Below, piece after piece: positions 1 to 10,876 of a stretch of DNA of 64,000 nt. A program made the translations under genes and the position numbers. The stretch comes from Entoloma clypeatum (lineage: Eukaryota; Basidiomycota; Agaricomycetes; Agaricales; Entolomataceae). The DNA lies in the NCBI GenBank assembly GCA_963565915.1, contig OY751494.1, positions 496,001 to 560,000 on the forward strand, read 5' to 3'. The notes beneath the pieces are model-generated. The model saw nothing but the letters and a program-made list of their open reading frames with translations. It searched no databases and was not told where the DNA came from. Position 1 is the first letter of the stretch, and every line of letters begins with the position of its first letter.

Positions 1-322
1 ACTTCCAAGCCAGGATATACGGACACGAGAAAGACTCCGGGCGTAAAAGTAAGTCTACTCTATTTTCTCTTTCCGAAGGAGAGTGAACAACGGAAATTTC
101 GTAGGCGGAAATGCTCGAGGAGGAAAATAGCGCATGGGGCCCACCCAGTTGAAAGAGGGTACCGTCAACAACGACATTATCTTACTCATACTTATCTAGC
201 AGTCCGATATCTTAGCGCTAATCCGAATTCTGAACGAGCTCTTTTTCAATGTCATCATCAATGTACAAACATATAATTCTCTTCCGCTGCCATTTCTCGC
301 AAGTAAATTTATCAAAAAGCTA
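1..322. other. intergenic, nothing recognised
   Basis: No convincing reading frame, tRNA or repeat was seen. The only open frames are short and do not resemble known proteins. Confidence 0.4.
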
Positions 323-2075
323 CATCAGGAAAATCCTATTTGTGCCAATTTAACGGATGGTGCATAAAAATCATACCAATGGAACCAATTTGTAGCAAAA
401 TCGTATAGAAAGAGCCCTGTGTGCACCAGATGATCAATTGGACTGAAATGAGACTTCCAAGGATTACGACTGTTCCACTGGAGTAGAAATTAACATCATT
501 TGGGTTCCAATGTTGTGAATCCTCCCACAATATTCAGCACGAAAATGGCCAAAAACCTCAATTATTCCGGGGTACTCAGCATGGGATGGAAGACGAAATC
601 AATATATTGCAAAGTACATATAATACATTGGACATACGTAGCTATGTACGATACAACACGATTTACAACGAATCAGCAATACCAAAGAATCACCTTCGTA
701 GCGGAAAGTTTACAGGGCGATGATGGGCGATAATGTGTGGTTCCTCCCACACGCCCGCACACCAAACTTGGTGGCCTCGTCTGCGCCCCCCTCCCCCCTT
801 CAGCTCGACAGGAAACAACCTTATTGGCACGTTTTCCGAGATAAAATCATCCCCCCGCCGGTCCTGGCGGCCCCCCTTCCCATGGCGCCCAAACGGCCAC
901 GCTACACCATCGGTGTCGAGCACGACGGAGTGGCAGCCGCTGCACGACGTGTGCATGGACATGCAGTCAATGTTGCTGAGCAACTGAAGGATGTGTGGCT
1001 CGAAGAGGTCGGGGTTCCTGGTAATTGGTTCAAGACAACTTGAATCAAGATTGAGCGGTGGCGGCTTTCCCGATGACAATCTTTTACTCACATATGAAGA
1101 GGCGAATTGACACCTTAACGTAGGAAGCAGTTTTGAGGGCCTGAGAATGAGTAAGTATGCATTATACAAGAACATATGTTATAGGTACGTGTGGAAAACG
1201 AGCACTTACCTGTTGTCAGGTAGCGCAAGAGGATCGATCCACGGCGTACATAGTTCTGCCTCTCGGTGTCATATGAAATTACCAGCGTAAGCCTTGAGAA
1301 GAGAGAACGGTGGGGAAAAGAGAGACGGTGGTGGTTGCAGAAAAAGAAGTGATTCAAACAAATATTTATGCCGCAATTAGGTGATATAATCACATGGCTC
1401 GGTTTCCGGGCGACCGTCTCCAACGACAACGCAAACCATATGCATGAACATTTTAACCTGGGCCGAGTCGTGCCTGCTTGGTCAACCTGCATTGCAACAC
1501 CCACAACGCAGTCACAATGCTCAGCAGGGACACCTTCGCCCCCTGTCCAATATCTCGCTACGGAGTCGGGTGCATCTCCCTCGCAAGAGAACGGAGTGGG
1601 TTGTGTGGAAGGTGTTGGCGATGCAAGTGGTGGCAAGCTTCGCATTAACTTGCCTCTTTTTCATTTGATAGGTAGGGACCAGTAGTACTGCTAGCAAGTG
1701 CCTTTCTCTACGGCGGTGTGTCTGGCAGGACCCCAAACTAATGTTGCATTGCCGATTTTGTACACCAGCCTGTTACATTGACTCTTGTAATTACCTTGCG
1801 GCACTTCATCTAATTGTCGTAGATCATTTGAGCTCCAAATCTTCTGTATATTTTTACAGGTGTAATTATGAGTCAATTGATATACTATCACGTCCAAGAG
1901 TGCACCATTGACAAGAGCCTCTCATAATAGTATGCCAGCATATTTACAATTGATAAATACTTAAACCTCAGTGTGTCCATCGAAGCAGCAAGTGGTCCAT
2001 CTGACGAACTGATCTTCCATTTGGTCCGGTGGATGTCCACTGACACGAATTTTACCAATTAGGGTTTTCCTGATG
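323..2075. mobile_element. TIR element M1 with TA flanks, non-autonomous
   Basis: The left end reads CATCAGGAAAATCCTATTTG. The right end, read inwards, begins CATCAGGAAAACCCTAATTG, so about 18 of the first 20 bases match as a terminal inverted repeat. Both ends are bordered by TA (321-322 and 2076-2077), as expected for a TA target duplication of the Tc1/mariner kind. The same 11-bp end flanks M2 at 34124-42211. No transposase was recognised inside. The body carries an RCC1-like gene fragment on the minus strand, which suggests gene capture. Family assignment is inference. Confidence 0.55.
700..1060 (-). pseudogene. RCC1-like repeat protein fragment, frameshifted
   Basis: The minus strand encodes an RCC1-type blade: a CSGCHSVVLDTDGVAW stretch followed by FGRHGKGG and then ISENVPIRLFPVEL, which resembles the repeats of RCC1/RCC2-type beta-propeller proteins. 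About 45 bases further on, the next diagnostic motif, ATKFGVRACGRNHTLS, appears in a different frame. A frameshift, near a G-rich run, therefore lies between them. RCC1 proteins are seven-bladed propellers acting as Ran nucleotide exchange factors or in related roles; only about one and a half blades are seen here. The fragment sits inside the TA-flanked TIR element M1, so it may be a captured piece rather than a decayed resident gene. Upstream on the same strand, at about 1500-1645, another open stretch ends at a possible donor, but I could not identify it. Confidence 0.65.
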
Positions 2076-2660
2076 TACTAGTACTTTTGACCAATGCGGC
2101 GCATAGTAAGAACTTGAAGGTTAATCCTCGAGTTCCCTACTTACGTTCCACGACCGATGACCGGCTTCAGAGGCAAATTCCTTCCTTCAGAAGGTTGGGG
2201 AGTCAGGGCAGCATCTGCATGTAGTAGAAAGAGACCCCGAGACCTTGCATGGATTGTCAGTCCTAGTTATAGAGACAGTTGACGCTGGTGGATGGAAAGC
2301 CTGTTAAACGGTGTGGGAGGATGACGCTCGAGAAGATGACAGGAACGTTGAACGTTGAAATGTTGAAGCTTGGAGCTCACTTCGTCACTTCGGATTCGCT
2401 TCAATAATGACCAAGTAAAGACCTACATGCGCGCCCGGTTGCACATGTTCCGCATCCCATCCGCGCTGGAGCCCGTGTGGCTGCTCAACGCTTCTATAAT
2501 CACCCTCCTTTAAGACATACTCCCGCTCGCTCTCCATTGTTGGTTTTCGGGATATCTTACGGTCGTCACTCTTGTTTGGAACCCTGAATCAAAAGTAAGT
2601 TAACTACTCGTTCACCCCCACCTCCAAAACGAGCCGCGAGAACAGGGTCACCAGGCTAGA
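2076..2660. other. intergenic, nothing recognised
   Basis: Lies between M1 and the stop codon of STAND-A. It probably holds the 3' untranslated region of STAND-A; no other feature was seen. Confidence 0.4.
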
Positions 2661-3898
2661 TCAAGCAGGGTGAATATATGCAGCAACACCCTCGTCTGTA
2701 AATCCATATTTAGACACGGCAGTATCTCTTTCCTCAGCGGACATGGTGTAGAAATGGTCTGTCGCTCCAGCGCTGTACATCCGATAGAGTGGCTTGCCCC
2801 CATCGCGCGCATCAGGGTAGACGAAGCCCGCGACGCCCTCGTCCGTGTACCCCAGATTCCAAGCCGCATTGTCCCTCTCCGGTGCCGAAGTCGTGTAGAA
2901 GTGGTTTGAGGCGGCGAGGTGGTAGAGGCGGTAAAGCGGGACGGTACCGGTAGTGAGGCTCTGGAAGATGTAGCCCGCGATGCCCTCGTTGTTGTACCCG
3001 AGCCTGTTGACGGCGTTATGGAACTCGCCGGGGTTGGTTGTGTAGAAGTGGTTGACGGTCGAAGGCTGGTATCCTCTGTAGAGAGGGGAGGGGTTGGTAC
3101 TAGAGGCAGCAGCGCCTTCTGCGTGGGCCTGGAGATGCCGCTGTGCTGGAGGAAAATCAGGCAAGGTGACGACCTCGCGGTCTATCAGCTCGTGCTCTCT
3201 CCTCGTTTTCAGAAGCTCCTGTTCCACTCTGTGAACGCCCTCCGCTACAGCCATATCCAACCGAGTCTACTTGGGACATTTTCAGATCCTACACAGACAA
3301 GAGGGAAAATCGGAAGATATACTTACCCTGAATTTTCTCAAGCTACGGTCCAGCTTCGTCGTCATGTCGGTGATCCTACCTTTGTCGACTGAGCTGGAAA
3401 ACAGTCTCCAGTAAAATCTTCGCCCATCCTGTCGCGAAAGTTGTGCATGAATAGAATGAACGGAACTGTTGCCTAGAGTAAGCGCATCTGTTGTAGCTCG
3501 TTCGAGGGGGGGGGGACTGCGGGAAAACACTTACGCGCTTAGGTCTGTCAGAGCCTCGGAAAGAATCGGACTCATCCCATCTTTATCAGTCCCCCAATTG
3601 CTCCTCTGAATGAGCTCTCTGATCCAGTCACATTGGTCAATAAGCTCCCGAAAATCTTCTTTGTTCTTGATAGTGTCCTGAGGATAAGTAAACGCGTCAG
3701 GTCCAACCTCTCAAAGACCAGACGAAACTGGGAGATGGAACTCACCTTTACAATCACCAAGATAGCTGAGGTTGTCGTGAGTATTCCCTGTCCAAGTTGA
3801 ATGGGTATAACGTTCTTGACGACGTCGATGGCCCCAATGACACGAGTGAGAGCAGACGTCACATCTTCATCGTCATCACTTTTGAGTCATTTGGCCAT
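2661..3898 (-). pseudogene. STAND-A: MLKL-like helical bundle plus DUF5648 repeats, early stop
   Basis: Exons by alignment with STAND-B (29401-32515) and GT-AG sites: 3898-3746, 3677-3535, 3465-3327 and 3266-2661; phases agree and the model gives 347 codons. Residues 10-170 form an all-helical domain (GAIDVVKNV, NKEDFREL, SSSVDKGRI, LDRSLRKF) resembling the MLKL-type adaptor bundle found at the N-terminus of many fungal STAND proteins. A short linker leads to three tandem repeats of about 45 residues with the pattern PLYR..HFYTT...E...GY..EG.AGY.., the DUF5648 signature, a lectin-like repeat of unknown ligand. There is no nucleotide-binding domain. The ATG that aligns with the STAND-B start is followed by TGA as codon 4 (3889-3887), and no ATG follows in exon 1. 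Either this copy is disabled or an upstream exon supplies the start. A LINE sits 68 bp upstream of that ATG. Confidence 0.75.
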
Positions 3899-3951
3899 GT
3901 AATGGTTGTCAATCTTGGCTCAAGCCTCGCAAGTTCGAAGAAGTCGGTGGA

Positions 3952-3966
3952 AGGATGTCCCAGAGC
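3952..3966. repeat. LINE target-site duplication, 3' copy
   Basis: AGGATGTCCCAGAGC here is repeated exactly at 26828-26842. The two 15-bp copies bracket the whole nested retroelement cluster and abut the poly(A) tail on this side, as expected for target-primed reverse transcription. Confidence 0.9.
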
Positions 3967-4283
3967 TTTTTTTTTTAAAACCCCAATTTATATTCCGGCA
4001 CCCGATCGCAGTCCGGTCTTGTACACTAGGTTACAAATTTAATGAGAACTACATACGAGAGTATTGGATAGTAATGCCCTGTGGTCACGGCACATGTGCG
4101 GAGAGAAAGATATGTAAATAGCCAAGAGTGGGGTCCGCCCATGGATCAAGTCCACCAGAACAGACCCCGTATATAAACTACATACGCCCGTAGGCAGAGA
4201 CCGTAGTAACTAGAGAGACCGTGAAGGAAAGAAAACATAACACTGAAGCTCACCCGATAAGTTAGGGTGGGGGAAAGGCGAAT

Positions 4284-4593
4284 TGTTGAAGTTCCACCTG
4301 GGCGCTAGCCACAGGTGTACTGAGCAACATAGCTACAGTGGAAGTACTCTACGATACCACTGTGGTCACTTACATGGTTTGGAGGGGGTAAGGCTAGTGA
4401 GAGCGGTTGAGGCTGGTGAGAGCGATGGAGCTGGTTAAGAGTCAAGAGACAACTTGTTGATATTGACAGTTTCCTGGTCTTATATACCGTACTACTGTTT
4501 GTACCAACCAAACAAGTATGTAATGAAGACGTGTAAAGGTCACGTGATGTAATCTAATCTAATCTAATCTACGTGATGGGAAAAGTTTCAACA
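4284..4593 (-). repeat. copia C2 3' LTR
   Basis: 310 bp ending in the inverted repeat TGTTGAA/TTCAACA. It pairs with the LTR at 20257-20565, and CGAAT lies immediately outside each (4279-4283 and 20566-20570). Inside it, in element sense, a run of G immediately precedes the LTR as polypurine tract (4594-4600). It differs from the 5' LTR at more than ten positions, so C2 is not recent. Confidence 0.88.
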
Positions 4594-4668
4594 CCCCCCC
4601 ATATTTAGTACATACTTCTAAATACATCTTACTTTTTCCCACATATATATATAGGTACTTTGTTTCGC

Positions 4669-5033
4669 CTAGTTTTTTATCAATCCGAAGTACGGGATAA
4701 ACTTGGAAAAGAGGATTTTTCCCAGATTCTTAGTTAAAAGGTCTGCAGGGTTATTCACTCCTTCGATGAATTCGACCGTAATGATGCCTTCGGAGACTTT
4801 TTCTCTGACGAAGTGGAATCGCACGTCAATGTGCTTGGATTGTTTCTCAGTTACAGGGTTGGATGCGATAAAGACGGAGCCGTTGTTATCTCCATAGATC
4901 GGTACTGATCCGATCTGCATTCCAAGTTCAGCAAGCATGCTTCTCAGCCATGTTGCTGCGCGACTGCAGTCTGATAACGCCATATACTCTGCTTCTGTGG
5001 AAGAGAGGGCGATGGTCTTTTGCGCCGATGATA
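4669..5033 (-). pseudogene. copia C2 RNase H C-terminal part
   Basis: The minus strand encodes the end of a copia polyprotein: ALSSTEAEYMALSDC, then GDNNGSVFIA, KHIDVRFHFVRE and NPADLLTK, the standard C-terminal RNase H motifs. It runs into the C2 3' LTR downstream. Upstream it is cut at 5033, exactly where the plus-strand LTR of C1 begins, so this is the distal part of C2 separated from the rest (9864-20565) by the C1 insertion. Confidence 0.88.
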
Positions 5034-5344
5034 TGTTGAAACTTTTCCCATCACGTAGATTAGATTTAGATTAGATCACATCACGTGACCATTACATATC
5101 TTTCTTACATACTTGTTTGGTTGGTACAAACAGTAGTACGGTATATAAGACCAGGAAACTGTCAATACCAACAAGTTGTCTCTTGACTCTTAACCAGCTC
5201 CATCGCTCTCACCAGCCTCAACCGCTCTCACTAGCCTTACCCCCTCCAAACCATGTAAGTGACCATAGCGGTATCATAGAGTACTTCCACTGTAGCTATG
5301 TTGCTCAGTACACCTGTGGCTAGCGCCCAGGTGGAACTTCAACA
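5034..5344 (+). repeat. copia C1 5' LTR
   Basis: 311 bp from TGTTGAAAC to TTCAACA with a TATATAA box near 5142. The leader begins GGTTATGGGCCCC, a possible primer-binding site. It resembles the C2 5' LTR (20257-20565) more than the C2 3' LTR. Confidence 0.88.
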
Positions 5345-5706
5345 GGTTATGGGCCCCGGATAGCAGAGGGACTTGGGAAACGCTGGCAACAGCAAGTACC
5401 TGCCCACTCTACCCTGGTTGGCAAGGAACCGATCGAAAGATCTAGGTTCTGAGTCTTACTTCTTCACATATGAACCTGGGAACGTCATTACGACAAGTAC
5501 CTGTCATGAGACGTCCCTAAGGGGATTGACCTAGTACACTCCATGTGGAAATGTTGATCGCACCTTATACATTTCTGACATATAAAGGGTTTTCCCGTGA
5601 CCGCTATTCCTAAAGGGAATATGTCATAAGGAATTATTTAATTGTTTTCTTGAATCATATTCATAACACATCACTGATTGGGAACCCTTTCTTAGATTCA
5701 TCTAAA

Positions 5707-8700
5707 ATGTCTACCTCTCGCTCTGCTCTTGACATCATCACCCCCTTCGACGGTATCGACTACCAGAGCTGGGCCGAAAAGATGAAGTCTTACCTCCTCC
5801 ATCAAGGAGTCTGGCGCATCGTCTCTGGCGACATCACTTGTCCCATGATCGCTGACTTCACCACCACGGTCTCCACCCCTGGGGCTACTGCTGCTGCTCC
5901 CCCTGTGCTGACTACCACGATCGACCAGCCCGGCTTCCGTAAGGAAGAAAAAGCCTGGATCAGGGACGACGACGTAGCCCTCGGGGCGATACGCCTGAAG
6001 GTCTCTGAGGCGATCAGACGCCACATCAAGGACAGCACCTCGGCACTTGACGCGTGGAAATCGCTGAAAGATAACTACTCCAAGGTATTCCCGGCTGTCA
6101 TCTTCGGCGACTTCAAAACTGCCGCCACCTTCAAGCTGTCTGGACGCGACCCCGTGCCTGAAATCGAACGCCTGGGGTCTCTTTTCGCTCGGCTCGCCGA
6201 TTCGAACTTTGTCGTCCCCGATCTGATGCAGGCAATGATCCTGGCCAATGCGATTCCCGACGCCTGGTTGTCACTCTCCACCGCCCTATTCCAAGTCTAC
6301 GACGCCGACAATTTCACCTATAAAGCCGTCGCCGAGAGCATCATCTCGGAATACAGGCGCAAGTATTCGGTCGGGTCTACTCGTGCGTCCAATGAGCAGG
6401 CCCGGAAAATTTCCGGGACAAAACGCAAGGGGCAGGACCCCAAATGGGAAAAGCAGCAAAAGCCGAGTACCTCGCAGAACGACGCTGACGAGCAGCCTAA
6501 CTCGACCGACCATAGTACCGCTTCTGAAAAGAAGAAGGGAAAAGGACGCTGGCGCAATCAGAAGAAAAACGCCAACACTGCGGACAACGCGTCCGAACAT
6601 GTGGAGGAAACAGTTGAGTTTGTTGCTCCCGCCATCCACTTCCCCCCTCTTCCGACACCATCCTTCACAACCGTCACTGGGCACGGAAAAACGATGAGTA
6701 CCGCCCAGCCAGACTCTCAAAGAATGCAGTCGCTCCTTCAGCGAATGAACCCCCCTCCGTCACAGTACACCGGGCTTCCTTCTGGAAAACCATCCGTGTG
6801 GAAAAAGAACGACCATGTCCGCAAACTCGCGCGCGGCATTGGTGCTCGCCCCTCAGGATCGAATCTTCGTATCCTAGACACCATCATTCCTGACATCGAC
6901 GAAAGGCCGGCTAAACAGCGTCACGTAGCCCCGTCGATAGAAGAAACGCTGAAGATGATGGACATAGACCATCAAAGCGAGCGGATGGGGCCAGAACAAT
7001 TCGAAGACGGGCTGATTGAACTTGACGGTTCGTCACATATTTCTCTCAAACTTGACCAAATGGGAAACACTAATAATCACGCACAGACGTTTGAATACAT
7101 ATTAGCTAGTACCGATGCAGATAGTATAGATCTCTTTAGTGATGATCTGTACAAAAAATATATCAAACATTCCGCGTCCTGCACACACTGCAAAGAGAGA
7201 GAACGCGCTCAGTGGATCTTAGATTCCGGCGCATCATTACACTTTACCCATGAGTTCAAAGACTTCGCATATTACAGGCCTCTCAAGGCTAAGCAATTTG
7301 TCCAAACAGCTGCAAAGGGAAAGAAACTGGAAATTCTCGGAGTTGGGGCCGTTCCAGTACGGCATACCCTAAATGGGGAAACTAAAACCCATCTCCTACG
7401 ACCGGTATTTTATATTCCGGATATGGACACACATCTATTGTCCCTAGGCGTCTTCCTTAACCATGGTTACAAAGTTGATGGAATGCGCGGAGAAATTAAT
7501 ATCTCTAAAGGGCTGAACAAAATACAGTTTTCACCTCATTTCATCGGACAAACCATTTACTGGCTAGACACTGAAATACGCTATGACCAAATCCACGCGA
7601 TCTCTAGCGAAATCACTGTTGAAACCTGGGATAAACGCCTTGGCCACCCAAATGACCAGGCGCTCAATAAGATTCCCACTAGTACCAAAGGAGTACCCAA
7701 AACGTTAGTACGTGAGAAATCACAGGAAAGCTGCACGGGGTGCCTAAAAGGGAAAATGCCGAATCAATCTTATCCCAACTCGATGACAAGGGCTGTTAAA
7801 CCCTTTGATTTAATCCATTCGGATTTGAAACAGATATCCACGGCATCATACCATAAGTACAAATATTTCCTTACCTTTTTGGACGATTTTTCTTCCCATG
7901 TCTGGGTCGTCTTGCTTAGGAAAAAGTCAGGCGCCATCACGGCGCTGAAACAATTCCTTGCGATGATCCAGAATCAATTCGCCGCCACCCCTAAAAAATG
8001 GCAGGTTGATGGAGGTGGAGAATTTGACGAATACAAGGATGTACTTGCCGATCATGGAATTCTGATTGACGTCACACTCCCATATCAGCATCAGCAGAAT
8101 GGTAGAGCAGAACGGATAAATCGAACTCTGTGGGAAAAATCTCAGGCACTGCGTTTCGACGCATGTCTACCGCCGATGTGGTGGGAATTCTGTTTGGAAC
8201 ATGCAGCATTTCTATACAACAGAACCCCCATGCGGCGTCTTGAATGGAAAACCCCTTATTCCAGGGTGACCAATGAGATCCCCGACATGTCCAGCATCAG
8301 AGTCTTCGGATGCCAAGCATACGTATATATCCCAAAAGAAAAATGCAGAAACTCCCTGGAGTCAAGATCTCGATTGATGATTTATCTCGGATCAAAACCA
8401 GGGGTCAAAGGATACCGCTTCATGGATCCTGAGACCAACATGATTTTCATGGGTGGGAAAGCTATCTTTGATGAAAGCAAGTACCCTAGATGCCACATCG
8501 ACCCGTTGCCAGAAAACCACCCAGAAATGGAAGACCCAGAGCCGGCTGATGACTATGGGGAAGACACTCCAGCCTCTGATCTTGAAAAATTAGATCGAAG
8601 ACGGAGATTGGGCGGTCAAACGGCATGGATGAATGACCTCCTGATGGAGGCGATATCAGTCCAAGTTGGCATTGTCGACATGTCCCATAAAGACATATAC

Positions 8701-9863
8701 CCTCTTCCAAATAAAGAAGACTGGTATGCGGCTGAACGTAAAGAGCTAGATATGCTCAAACGCCGCGGGGTGATCATGGAGCTAGTACCCCTGCCTGAAG
8801 GGAGGAAAGCTCTAAGGAACAAATGGGTTTACAATGAAAAGTCCGATGGGCGTCTCAAAGCACGCCTTGTCGCAAAAGGCTTCTCACAGGTAGAAGGGAT
8901 CGACTTTGATCAGATCTTCTCACCAGTCGTGAGATATGAAACCGTCCGATTAATACTGGCATTGACAGCCCTTGAAGGGTGGTTCATGACACTTTTGGAC
9001 GTCTCATCAGCCTTCCTCTATGGAACGCTCCATGAGGTCATCTACATGCGACAGCCTGAGGGCTACGTAGTAAAAGGGAAAGAACACCTCGTGTACCGAC
9101 TATACAAAGCCCTATATGGACTTAAGCAGGCCGCACTAGCCTGGTGGAGGGAACTTGATTCCTCCATGAAAAAGCTCGGCTTTGTCTGGCTTCACTCCGA
9201 TGCGGGTGTTTTCATTCACAAAAGTACCAACGGGGAAATTGTAATTGCCGTCATCTATGTCGATGACTCTGCTTTTCTCGGCACAAACCGGGAATATACG
9301 CTAGAGAAAAAGAGGGCCTTCATGACCACATGGGAATGTAGGGACCTAGGGCACCTCGTGCCTAGTGGGGAACCAAAAGAGTTTCTTTCGATCCAGATAA
9401 GGCAACATGGGAAGAGGATCTTCATTGATCAAGTACCTTGAGAAAATACTCACACACATGGGGATGAGTGAATCCAATGCAACCCATACCCCACTCCCTA
9501 CGGGCTACAAACCCATGGCATCCGAAGATGAACCCAATGCGGAACTCCGATCCAAGTACCAATCCGTCATCGGATCACTCCTATATCTGATGATTGGAAC
9601 GAGGCCTGACATCTGCTTTGCTGTAATCAAAATGTCCCAATTTTCCGCGAATCCCACCAAACGTCATTTAGAAGTGGCTAGGGATATTTGCAGATATTTG
9701 AAGGCAACAAAAGATTATGCGATCATGTATGATGGGGACTCAGGGAAAGGGATCTATGCATTCACAGACTCCGACTGGGCGTCAGATGAAAACACAAGAA
9801 GGTCTACCACCGGCTTCTTCATATCACTGGCGTCTGGAGCAATAACATGGGTATCATCGGCGC
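5707..9863 (+). pseudogene. copia C1 Gag-Pol polyprotein, frameshifted and truncated
   Basis: A continuous frame runs from the ATG at 5707 to 9441. It contains a Gag region, an aspartic protease (ILDSGAS, about residue 500), a GAG-pre-integrase (TWDKRLGHP), an integrase core (HSDLK, then VDGGGEFDEY and QQNGRAERINRTLWE), and a reverse transcriptase with LLDVSSAFLYG and YVDD (about residue 1185). An ATG at 5650 in the same frame is possible, but 5707 starts at the conserved MSTSRS. Near 9435 four bases present in C2 are missing, which shifts the frame and stops translation; the shifted frame continues to the breakpoint at 9863 in the RNase H domain. The protein makes virus-like particles and copies and inserts the element; this copy cannot do so alone. 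Confidence 0.9.
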
Positions 9864-10577
9864 CCCTAGCCACTTCTAAATGGCGTTTGGTGGGATTTGC
9901 GGAAAACTGCGACATTTTAATCACGGCAAAACAGATGTCTGGCCTTGTTCCAATCATCAGATATAAAAGTGATCCGATGACGGATTGGTACTTTGATCGA
10001 AGTTCTGCATTGGGTTCATCTTCGGACATCATGGGTTTGTAGCCTGTAGGAAGTGGGGGTGGCGTTAGATTCGCTCATCCCCATTCGTTCGAGTATTTTC
10101 TCAAGGTAAGGTACTTGATCGATGAAGATACGTTTCCCGCGTTGCCTTATTTGGATAGAGAGAAATTCTTTCGGTTCCCCATCAGGCACAAGGTGCCCTA
10201 GGTCACTACATTCCCATGTGGTCATGAAGGCCTTCTTTTTCTCTAGCGTATATTCCCGGTTTGTGCCGAGAAAAGCAGAGTCGTCGACATAGATGACGGC
10301 GATTACAATTTCCCCGTTGGTACTTTTGTGAATGAACACTCCCGCATCGGAGTGAAGCCGGACAAAGCCGAGCTTTTTCATGGAGGAATCAAGTTCCCTC
10401 CACCAGGCTAATGCGGCCTGCTTAAGTCCATATAGAGCTTTGAATAGTTGGTACACGAGGTGTTCTTTCCCTTTTACTATGTAGCCCTCAGGCTGTCGCA
10501 TGTAAATGACTTCACGGAGCGTTCCATAGAGGAAGGCTGATGAGACGTCCAAAAGTGTCATGAACCACCCTTCAAGG
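9864..10577 (-). pseudogene. copia C2 reverse transcriptase segment
   Basis: Continues the C2 polyprotein after gypsy G1: LLDVSSAFLYGTL, KALYGLKQAALAWW and YVDDSAFLG of the reverse transcriptase, then the start of RNase H to HLEVAR. A small deletion near 10045, relative to C1, shifts the frame after SNATP. The segment ends at the C1 junction. Confidence 0.88.
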
Positions 10578-10865
10578 TGTTGAGGCGACGCTAAGTCAAA
10601 CGACGTCGCGAGCCCAAACTTAAGAACGAAGTGGGAAATGTGAAGTGAACTGAATTGCCCAGAGACCCAGCGGGAATCTCAAGAGAACAAGCTATCGAAT
10701 ACAAGTGAAAGTACTCTACTTATATATGTAAATTCCATGAGGCTGCGTTGTGGCAGCGTCATGCTGCGTGATAATAATGAGATGTCCTCATGTGCGATAT
10801 GATGTAGATAAGATAAGATCGAGATAAGATAAGATAAAGTGAAAAGTGAAAATACGATCATAACA
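10578..10865 (-). repeat. gypsy G1 3' LTR
   Basis: 288 bp, TGTTGAGG to ATAACA on the plus strand. Identical, as far as I can read it, to 16440-16727. Confidence 0.93.
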
Positions 10866-10876
10866 TTACCCCCTTT

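Larger units (their letters stand above)
5034..9863 (+). mobile_element. copia C1, inserted in C2, 3' end deleted
   Basis: A plus-strand Ty1/copia element with 5' LTR (5034-5344), leader and gag-pol. It begins inside the RNase H codons of C2 and stops abruptly at 9863 within its own RNase H region, with no 3' LTR. The next base belongs to C2 on the opposite strand. The simplest history is insertion into C2 followed by a deletion that removed the C1 3' end and about 180 bp of C2. C1 and C2 leaders are nearly identical, so they are close relatives. Confidence 0.85.

Noticed and set aside
1115..1645. 176-codon minus-strand frame upstream of the RCC1 fragment
   Set aside because: The part near 1500-1645 looks protein-like and ends at a possible donor, but I could not identify a family or link it by splicing to the RCC1 piece.
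5698..6720. Antisense frames within copia gag (and the mirror set at 18982-19902)
   Set aside because: Shadows of the conserved gag-pol frame. They occur in both copies only because the copies are homologous.
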